A DNA stretch of 21,639 bases from Bacteroidaceae bacterium (lineage in GTDB: Bacteria > Bacteroidota > Bacteroidia > Bacteroidales > Bacteroidaceae). How positions within the stretch are numbered: position 1 is the first letter of the stretch; the number at the start of each line of letters is the position of its first letter. A program made the position numbers and the translations under genes. The notes beneath the pieces were generated by a model, which was not told where the DNA came from, made no database searches, and was given only the letters and a program-made list of their open reading frames with translations. Shown here piece after piece: positions 16,478 to 21,639 of this stretch. The DNA lies in NCBI GenBank assembly GCA_900765575.1, contig CAAFRW010000111.1:1-21639 (forward strand). The letters run 5' to 3'.

Positions 16478-16485
16478 CAAATGTA
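16478..16485 (-). promoter_or_regulatory. Putative -7 box for the SUKH gene
   Basis: On the minus strand TACATTTG matches TAnnTTTG, 29 bp before the ATG at 16448. The -33 position carries no clear TTTG, so the promoter is only partly supported. Confidence 0.5.
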
Positions 16486-16586
16486 GTGATTAATTTTTAT
16501 CTCTATTTACCGAATCGCCTTTTTTTGTTGTATGAAACCCTATTCAATGCTTTGGTAATCAATGCTCTATGAGCTGTTTTCTTGGT

Positions 16587-16615
16587 AATTCGGTATCACT
16601 TTTTGGTATCAAAAC
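16587..16615 (+). repeat. Inverted-repeat arm A1
   Basis: The reverse complement of this 29-bp stretch reads GTTTTGATACC, then AAAAAGTGATACCGAATT. It matches 17245-17272 with one substitution and a one-base length difference. Similarity continues into a TATATA-like flank. The arm contains two direct copies of TGATACC-AA about 12 bp apart. It lies outside the 34-bp terminal repeats. Confidence 0.75.
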
Positions 16616-16669
16616 ACTTATATACCTTTTTTTCTGGGATTGCAAAGACGAATTTCAGCTTTTATAAGA

Positions 16670-16703
16670 CAGTAGTATCTCCATTCAACTTCCGGTTTCT
16701 CTC
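16670..16703 (+). repeat. Left 34-bp terminal inverted repeat
   Basis: This arm begins CAGTAGTATCTCC and ends GGTTTCTCTC. Its reverse complement matches 17545-17578 at 33 of 34 positions. The sole mismatch is at 16682. No target-site duplication is visible outside the pair. Confidence 0.85.
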
Positions 16704-16855
16704 GGAAATAGAGCTTGTAAAAGGGAAATACGTTTGGAGGTTTATGCAAAGTTGAGGCTTTCAAGATATGAAAATAGCTTGTATGGCAGCTTTAAATAAT
16801 AGAGAGTCTCCCTGATTTTATAGAAGGCGCTTTCTGTTGTTCAATGACTTAAAAA

Positions 16856-17029
16856 TCAGTGTTGTATCGATGTATTATTCAGGTATAAGGGTTCACCTGT
16901 GGGCCAAAAGCCCTTATGCTCCTTTTGTAGTGGAAAATTAAAATACGGCTTGTGCAGCAGCGGCCTCTTCTTAATCACCTTGCTATCGTTTTTTCTCTGT
17001 GTTTTCTCTTTATTGTAATTTTCTTCCAT
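16856..17029 (-). CDS. 57-residue basic small ORF inside the repeat-bounded segment
   Basis: A short ORF starting at the ATG at 17029 and ending with TGA at 16858-16856. The product is MEENYNKEKTQRKNDSK followed by a basic stretch (VIKKRPLLHKPYF), then NFPLQKEHKGFWPTGEPLYL near the C-terminus. A purine-rich AGAAGAGG lies about 15 bp upstream, but no consensus promoter is seen. I do not recognise the family. In favour of coding are the mix of charged N-terminus and aromatic/Gly-Pro C-terminal half, and its position within the bounded element. Against it are its length and the A/T-rich context. It is the only clean small ORF that I found in the segment. Confidence 0.35.
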   Translation of the reverse strand: MEENYNKEKTQRKNDSKVIKKRPLLHKPYFNFPLQKEHKGFWPTGEPLYLNNTSIQH

Positions 17030-17244
17030 TTTAAAAAGCCTCTTCTTTAGTATGTAAAAACTTTTCTATGCTAGAATTTACATCTTATAAAAATTACTGA
17101 TTTTGGGCTTAAACGTCTCTTTTTACTCTTTTAGAGCTTGATTTATCTGTTTCTTTTTTCTTCTGAAAATGGTAATCTGCTTATTTCTAATAGTTTGTAA
17201 AAACGGAACTGTGAGAAATTGCACTTCTAAAAGGACTATATAGC

Positions 17245-17272
17245 GTTTTGATACCGAAAGTGATACCGAATT
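17245..17272 (+). repeat. Inverted-repeat arm A2
   Basis: GTTTTGATACCGAAAG then TGATACCGAATT; the partner of 16587-16615 in inverse orientation. It contains two direct copies of TGATACCGAA spaced 12 bp start to start. This arm lies inside the 34-bp-bounded segment while its partner lies outside, so the two inverted-repeat pairs interleave and are not nested. Confidence 0.75.
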
Positions 17273-17425
17273 CGAATGTAAAGGGCCGAAAATGTATACT
17301 ATTTTTATCGGATAGACTGTAGCCACAAATGCATTTTAATAAATGAAAGACCCAATAGAATTAAGATAAAACAGGCAAGATGAGCCAATCACGTAAATGT
17401 AGAGGAGGAACTCACTAGAGGAAGA

Positions 17426-17512
17426 ATAACTAATAATGCTATGAACGATAACTAATAATGCTACAAAAATAACTAACTATGTTGCGAATGATAACTAACT
17501 ATGTTGTTTTTA
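17426..17512 (+). repeat. Four tandem 21-22 bp repeats
   Basis: Four head-to-tail units start at 17426, 17448, 17469 and 17491, each beginning ATAACTAA. Units 1 and 2 continue TAATGCTA; units 3 and 4 continue CTATGTTG. The array therefore looks like two duplicated pairs. The period of about two helical turns would put the copies on one face of the DNA. The units lack CRISPR-type spacers. They lie 110 bp before the sigma-factor promoter and 33 bp inside the right terminal repeat. Confidence 0.85.
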
Positions 17513-17544
17513 TATTGTGTAGCCGAGATGAATGGTCTGTTTGT

Positions 17545-17578
17545 GAGAGAAACCGGAAGTTGAATTGAGATACTACTG
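17545..17578 (+). repeat. Right 34-bp terminal inverted repeat
   Basis: GAGAGAAACCGGAAGTTGAA followed by TTGAGATACTACTG; inverse partner of 16670-16703 with one mismatch. Its outer end is 44 bp before the -33 box of the sigma-factor promoter. Confidence 0.85.
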
Positions 17579-17621
17579 GGTAGGAGGAAATACCCCTTTA
17601 TAAATAACTTTTATTGATTTA

Positions 17622-17652
17622 TTTGTCGTTTTCGCTTTTATGCTTACTTTTG
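17622..17652 (+). promoter_or_regulatory. Consensus promoter of the sigma/anti-sigma/receptor locus
   Basis: TTTG (17622-17625), 19 bp, then TACTTTTG (17645-17652) fits the housekeeping Bacteroides consensus TTTG-N19-TAnnTTTG exactly. Transcription would start near 17659. This rules out the ATG at 17640 as the sigma-factor start and favours the one at 17682, leaving a leader of about 23 nt. The promoter is outside the repeat-bounded segment. Confidence 0.8.
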
Positions 17653-17681
17653 TCTCCCATAGTTTGAATGCATATAAAGGG

Positions 17682-18278
17682 ATGAGTATCAATTGGGATG
17701 TATCATTTATACAACAACTGAAGAATAAAGAAGAAAAGGCCTATGTACAGTTATTTGATTCTTTATTTGCCGATTTGCATAAATTGGCCCACTCTTATGT
17801 GCTTGATAGCGATGTAGCGAATGATATTGTTCAAGATGTGTTCATCTCTATTTACGAGAATTGTAAAGAGATTGACGCGATATTGAACATGGAAGGCTAT
17901 ATGCGCACTTCCGTCCGTAACCGCTGTTACAATTACCTCCGCGATTTGGCTTTGGAGGACCGCAACCGTGAACTTTATTTTCGCGAAATAGCAGAGACCG
18001 GATGTTGGGACGATTCCGAGCGGAAAGCTCTTTCGGAGGAAGTTTATAAAATTATTGATGCATTGCCTGAGAGTTGTCGCAATATTTGTTATTTGCGCTT
18101 TTATAAAGGTGAAAAAATAAAGGATATTGCGGAAGAGTTACAGCTGTCGGAAAGCACGGTGAAAGTGCAGCTGCACAGGGCTATGAACCGCTTAAAGGAG
18201 ACCCTTCGAGATGAGAATTCAGTCTATCTCAATTTAAAGAAATTAAGTGTTATCGTATTTTTTTCTTCAATCGTGTAA
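17682..18278 (+). CDS. ECF RNA polymerase sigma-70 factor (Bacteroidetes type)
   Basis: A 198-residue extracytoplasmic-function sigma factor of the form paired with FecR anti-sigma proteins in Bacteroidetes. Region 2 spans about residues 15-90, with the core-binding NDIVQDVFISIYE (47-59) and YMRTSVRNRCYNYLRD (73-88). Region 4 has the helix-turn-helix IKDIAEELQLSESTVKVQLH (146-165) followed by RAMNRLKE. The start at 17682 is chosen because a consensus promoter places the transcript start near 17659, which excludes the longer ORF from 17640. The C-terminus is an unusual hydrophobic run (LSVIVFFSSIV, 188-198). It is followed 45 bp later by the FecR gene and should redirect polymerase to the receptor locus when released. 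Confidence 0.93.
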   Translation: MSINWDVSFIQQLKNKEEKAYVQLFDSLFADLHKLAHSYVLDSDVANDIVQDVFISIYENCKEIDAILNMEGYMRTSVRNRCYNYLRDLALEDRNRELYFREIAETGCWDDSERKALSEEVYKIIDALPESCRNICYLRFYKGEKIKDIAEELQLSESTVKVQLHRAMNRLKETLRDENSVYLNLKKLSVIVFFSSIV

Positions 18279-18323
18279 ACCTTTTTAAGATGTTTTGTGT
18301 CATTTGTGAAAATGGTGTAAAAC

Positions 18324-19514
18324 ATGGATATCGAACTACTGTATAAAAAATGGGAGGGGAACCTTACCCCGGAAGAAGAAATAGAGTTTAATCAATGGTG
18401 GGAGGCCTCTCCTGCGCATCAAGCCTATTTTGAAGCCTTTGCTAAAAAACAATGTAACAAACTTCCTTATTCTCTGCCGGATGAAACGTTCGGATTTTAT
18501 AGAGAGGAGTATAGACGCAAACTGCGTAAAAAGCGCATCCGGCGTATGACGATACGTTGGGGCGTTTCCTTGTCGGGGATTGCAGCCGCTTTGTTGGTAG
18601 GATGGTTCTTTTATCCGACAACACCCCCAACATCTACTCCGGTAGAAGGGCTGGCGGTGACGGCTAAAGTAGATTCCCTACCTGCTATCATGGAGCAAGA
18701 AAAGGTCTCCAATAAAAAGGTACGTCTGGTAACAGCTACCGGTCAAACACTGACTTTGCAGCAACTTGCCACGCTTAATCAATCGGTTCCTTATACGGTT
18801 GATTCTTCCTTCACGAGCTTGGCGTATGCTAAAACAGCCCCTGTCCCTTCTGGTAAAGAACAATTGAATGAAGTGATAATAGACCGTGGCGCAGACCTCT
18901 CGGTTGTATTGAGCGACGGCACACATGTGTGGCTGAACTCAGACTCTAAATTGAAATATCCGGAAACATTCCGAGGCAATGAGCGGAAAGTTTACTTAGA
19001 AGGTGAAGCTTACTTTGAGGTGACTAAAGATTCCCGCCATGCTTTTGTGGTGCACGCCGGAGGTACGGAAACGCGTGTTTACGGTACCGAGTTTAATATC
19101 AATGCGCGGGATGAAAAATGTATACGTACCACCCTTGTGCGAGGCTCCGTGTCTGTACGCATTGATGGAAGCGATAAGGAAACCATGCTTACCCCCGGAC
19201 ATTCGGCAGAGATGAATAAAGAGAAACAAACGGTAGAAGTGACGGATAAGGATATACTGCTGTATACGGGCTGGAAGAGCGGACAATATTATTTCGAAAA
19301 TACCTCATTGGAACAATTGTTTGAAGAAATAGCACGTTGGCATGATGTGAAGATAACCTTTGCGGATGAGGAGTTGAAAAATGAACATTTTACAGGTTGT
19401 ATTCCCAGAACGGCTTCACTTCGTAAAATCTTGAATATGATGTTGAAAACAAGTTATATAACATTTGAAAAGAATGGTTCGGAAGTGATATTGAAGAATG
19501 CTTCCGCTAATTAA
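18324..19514 (+). CDS. FecR-type anti-sigma factor
   Basis: A 396-residue single-span membrane protein that transmits a signal from the outer-membrane receptor to the sigma factor. The N-terminal cytoplasmic part (1 to about 75, with WEGNLTPEEEIEFNQWW) should bind the sigma factor. One membrane span lies at about 78-97. The periplasmic FecR domain covers about 185-290, with LSDGTHVWLNSDSKL and YLEGEAYFEVTKD as signatures. A C-terminal DUF4974 domain occupies about 320-390, with YYFENTSLEQLFEEIARWH. Between the span and the FecR domain lies a 90-residue insert that includes a Thr/Pro-rich start. It sits between the sigma factor and the receptor, 26 bp before the latter. Confidence 0.94.
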   Translation: MDIELLYKKWEGNLTPEEEIEFNQWWEASPAHQAYFEAFAKKQCNKLPYSLPDETFGFYREEYRRKLRKKRIRRMTIRWGVSLSGIAAALLVGWFFYPTTPPTSTPVEGLAVTAKVDSLPAIMEQEKVSNKKVRLVTATGQTLTLQQLATLNQSVPYTVDSSFTSLAYAKTAPVPSGKEQLNEVIIDRGADLSVVLSDGTHVWLNSDSKLKYPETFRGNERKVYLEGEAYFEVTKDSRHAFVVHAGGTETRVYGTEFNINARDEKCIRTTLVRGSVSVRIDGSDKETMLTPGHSAEMNKEKQTVEVTDKDILLYTGWKSGQYYFENTSLEQLFEEIARWHDVKITFADEELKNEHFTGCIPRTASLRKILNMMLKTSYITFEKNGSEVILKNASAN

Positions 19515-19540
19515 TGTCTAATACTAAAAAAGAGAGATTT

Positions 19541-21639
19541 ATGAAAAACAGGAATGTACGATGCGTACTCGTCTTTTGGATGATGCTTTTAGGTACCTCA
19601 TTATGGGCGCAATCTACCAAGCCGGAAGAGCGGAGAGTTACCTTAAGGATGTCGGATGTGACAACGGAGCAATTGTTTAAAGCTATTCACGAGAAAACAG
19701 GGCTTTCGTTTATTTATAATGTAAAAGATTTGGAGATGGGGAAAATCCCGGAGGTTAGAGCCAAGAATGAGCGTGTGAAGTCTTTGTTGTTACGTTTGTT
19801 CGAGAATGAGCCCGTTTCTTTTGAGTTTTCGGAGAATGCGATTATTGTAAAAGCGATAAAACAAACCTTTCAGATAACCGGTAGAATAACCGACGCCAAA
19901 ACCGGAGAGTCGTTACCCGGTGCCAATGTGATGGTAGAAAATTCACGGAATGGCGCCATTGCCGATATGGATGGAAACTATACTATTTCTTGTACGGCCA
20001 GCAAAGTTGTTCTGGTTTACTCTTATTTGGGATATGAAGTCTTGAAGAAACAGATAAGGAAGAGTGGAAAATACGATGTGCAATTGCATCCCAAAAACAT
20101 GGAAATGGAAGAGTTGGTAGTGATAGGTTACGGTGCTGCCAAACGTAAAGATTTAACAGGAGCTATCTCCAGTGTAGACGAACGTTTGATGGAAGAGTCG
20201 GCTGCCACAGATATAGGTACTATTATCCAAGGACAGGTTCCCGGATTACATATCCTGACAGGTAGCGGTGCTCCGGGTGAGGAGGTGCAGATGCAAATTC
20301 GCGGAGTAGCTTCTTTATCGGGAAATACCTCTCCATTGATTGTAGTCGATGATGTGCCGATGCCAAGTAACTTTTCCATTAACGATATCAATCCGGCCGA
20401 TGTAAAAAGTATCGATGTATCGAAAGGAGCCTCTTCTTCGGCTATTTATGGTTCGAGAGCAGCGGCAGGAGTCATTATGATTACGACAAAAAAGGGTAAC
20501 CGAAACTCGAAACCGACGGTCGATTACAGTTATACATACGGAACTCGCCAGTTGGTGTCCGATATGGATGTTTTGAATACGGAAGAGTTTAAATTGCTTT
20601 TACTTGAAGCTACCCGAAATACGGCCATCGAATCGGGCGTCACGGATTTAAAGGATTATACTTATTACAAGCAGTTTACCACACCCGGTTATTTTGGCGA
20701 AGTAAATACCCCGTGGATGAAGTTGCTGATGCAGTCGGCAGAGGTACAAACACATAATTTGAGTATCAGAGGAGGTAGTGCATCTACTTATTATTCTCTT
20801 TCATACGGTTTGTCGGATGAAGACGGTATGTTAGTAAATACCGATAACCGCCGGCACACTTTATCTTTAAGTTTGAATACGGATATCAATAAATGGCTGA
20901 AAACCGGAGTGAATTTCCGTGGAAATATCTCCAAGCGAGGACAAACCGAGAACTTTCGTATCGCTTCAGAGGCTCGTCCCGACCTCCCTTGCTATAATGA
21001 AGACGGAAGCTACTATGTACATAAATACATGTATCAGGGTTCGGAACGTTTCGAAACCAATCCGATGATAGAAGTAAAAGAACGTGATAATACGACGCGG
21101 GGGTTAAGTGCGAATCTATCCGCTTTTCTGGAGGCGAATATTTTAGACGGACTAAAAGCACGGCTGATGTATTCCTATAATTATAACCAACGCAAAGAAC
21201 GGGATTTTTATCCAAGTGAAACCTTTATGGGTAGCGGTGGCTATAAGGGGCAGGCCGGACAGCTGACTAATCGTGATTATTCGTATCAGAAGCAGGAAGT
21301 GGAAGGACGCCTTTCATATTTGAAACGAATAAAGAAACATGAATTCGATTTTACTTTGTCCGGAACGCTTTCGGATGAAGAAAATAACAGTCATACCATC
21401 ACGTTTGGCGATTTCCCGGACGATAAAATACAGACCGAAATTTATCAGGGAGTTACGTTTAAAAGCCAGTATGGATATAATCGTGGTTCATTGCTTCTAT
21501 CGGGGGTGGCGCGCAGTAATTACAAATATAACGACCGCTATTTGCTTACGCTGTCTATCCGTGCAGACGGGTCGTCTCGTTTTTCGCCGGACAATCGTTG
21601 GAGCTATTTCCCTTCAGCTGCTGCCGGCTGGATTCTTTC
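19541..21639 (+). CDS. SusC/RagA-family TonB-dependent receptor with STN domain (truncated by window edge)
   Basis: The first 699 codons of an outer-membrane TonB-dependent receptor. After a signal peptide (about 1-23, ending LWAQ) comes an STN domain (about 32-105, with VTTEQLFKAIHEKTGLSFIY), the periplasmic signalling domain that contacts FecR. Next is a carboxypeptidase-regulatory-like beta domain (about 110-185, ITGRITDAKTGESLPGANV), then a TonB-box-like segment (EELVVIGYG, 191-198). The plug follows (about 200-318) with GQVPGLHI, MQIRGVASL and SKGASSSAIYGSRAAAGVIM. The rest is beta-barrel sequence. STN plus the sigma/FecR pair upstream makes this a transducing receptor that reports substrate binding. 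The substrate cannot be told, because any SusD partner and enzymes lie past the right edge. Confidence 0.95.
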   Translation, partial: MKNRNVRCVLVFWMMLLGTSLWAQSTKPEERRVTLRMSDVTTEQLFKAIHEKTGLSFIYNVKDLEMGKIPEVRAKNERVKSLLLRLFENEPVSFEFSENAIIVKAIKQTFQITGRITDAKTGESLPGANVMVENSRNGAIADMDGNYTISCTASKVVLVYSYLGYEVLKKQIRKSGKYDVQLHPKNMEMEELVVIGYGAAKRKDLTGAISSVDERLMEESAATDIGTIIQGQVPGLHILTGSGAPGEEVQMQIRGVASLSGNTSPLIVVDDVPMPSNFSINDINPADVKSIDVSKGASSSAIYGSRAAAGVIMITTKKGNRNSKPTVDYSYTYGTRQLVSDMDVLNTEEFKLLLLEATRNTAIESGVTDLKDYTYYKQFTTPGYFGEVNTPWMKLLMQSAEVQTHNLSIRGGSASTYYSLSYGLSDEDGMLVNTDNRRHTLSLSLNTDINKWLKTGVNFRGNISKRGQTENFRIASEARPDLPCYNEDGSYYVHKYMYQGSERFETNPMIEVKERDNTTRGLSANLSAFLEANILDGLKARLMYSYNYNQRKERDFYPSETFMGSGGYKGQAGQLTNRDYSYQKQEVEGRLSYLKRIKKHEFDFTLSGTLSDEENNSHTITFGDFPDDKIQTEIYQGVTFKSQYGYNRGSLLLSGVARSNYKYNDRYLLTLSIRADGSSRFSPDNRWSYFPSAAAGWIL

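Larger units (their letters stand above)
16670..17578. mobile_element. Putative non-autonomous or decayed element with 34-bp inverted ends
   Basis: A 909-bp segment bounded by 34-bp inverted repeats (33/34 identical) whose outermost bases are CAGTAG and CTACTG. It encodes no transposase or recombinase that I can recognise. It holds a 57-codon ORF, one arm of a second inverted-repeat pair, and four tandem repeats near its right end. These features fit a MITE-like or internally deleted element that would be moved in trans. Alternatives are an invertible segment or two regulatory sites of the same kind. No target-site duplication is seen, which weakens the transposon reading. Confidence 0.45.
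16449..17621. other. 1.2-kb repeat-rich region without a large gene
   Basis: This A/T-rich stretch between the SUKH gene and the sigma-factor promoter holds no ORF that I recognise as a known family. It contains the SUKH promoter box and a segment with 34-bp terminal inverted repeats (16670-17578). It also holds a 57-codon minus-strand ORF, a second inverted-repeat pair, and four tandem 21-22 bp repeats. A 67-codon minus-strand ORF at 17123-17326 is open but shows no protein-like features. I found no tRNA, CRISPR array or recognisable transposase. Confidence 0.8.

Noticed and set aside
16885..16917. A structured RNA or attenuator (ATAAGGG...CCCTTAT hairpin with alternative pairings)
   Set aside because: The stem is short with a long loop, no T-tract follows, and it lies within the 57-codon ORF.
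17123..17326. A 67-codon minus-strand ORF in the repeat region
   Set aside because: It runs through inverted-repeat arm A2 and an A/T-rich tract, lacks a clear start context, and its translation resembles no family.
17426..17512. A small CRISPR array
   Set aside because: The units are directly adjacent with no unique spacers, and no cas genes are present.
17640..17681. An earlier ATG (17640) for the sigma factor
   Set aside because: It lies within the spacer and -7 region of an exact consensus promoter and adds 14 residues that do not resemble the family.

Overview
The window looks like a chromosomal segment from the Bacteroidales (Bacteroides or Parabacteroides type). The evidence is a fused LpxC-FabZ protein, promoter boxes of the Bacteroides form (TTTG-N19-TAnnTTTG), an ECF sigma / FecR anti-sigma / SusC-like TonB receptor cassette, and a conserved run of housekeeping genes packed tightly on one strand. 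I cannot fix the genus from the sequence alone.

Positions 1-14877 are all on the minus strand and are mostly core metabolism. Read in the direction of transcription, the first block is phoH, purC, ubiE/menG, aroE and an alpha/beta hydrolase, with gaps of 2-13 bp and a 4-bp ATGA overlap. The second block is a TPM/zinc-ribbon membrane protein, a LemA lipoprotein, a PurM-type AIR synthase, prfA, pyrF and an HD phosphohydrolase. After a 140-bp gap comes the lipid A block: lpxD, lpxC/fabZ, lpxA and a very acidic PRiA4 ORF-3-like protein. It ends at an intrinsic terminator at 319-373. The start of miaA runs off the left edge.

Positions 14878-16448 hold a promoter region containing an almost exact 19-bp duplication. 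It is followed by a plus-strand lipoprotein of the DUF5715 type with an M15-peptidase-like H...D...H signature. A convergent SMI1/KNR4 (SUKH) protein comes next.

Positions 16449-17681 form the unusual part: about 1.2 kb with no large gene. It contains a roughly 909-bp segment bounded by 34-bp inverted repeats (33 of 34 identical). Inside are four tandem 21-22 bp repeats and a 57-codon minus-strand small ORF. One arm of a second inverted-repeat pair also lies inside; its partner lies just outside the segment. I read this as a non-autonomous or decayed mobile element, or possibly an invertible segment.

Positions 17622-21639 carry a consensus promoter, an ECF sigma factor, a FecR-type anti-sigma factor and the first 699 codons of a SusC-like receptor with an N-terminal STN signalling domain. 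Together these form a cell-surface signalling and uptake locus. Its substrate, and any SusD partner, lie beyond the right edge.
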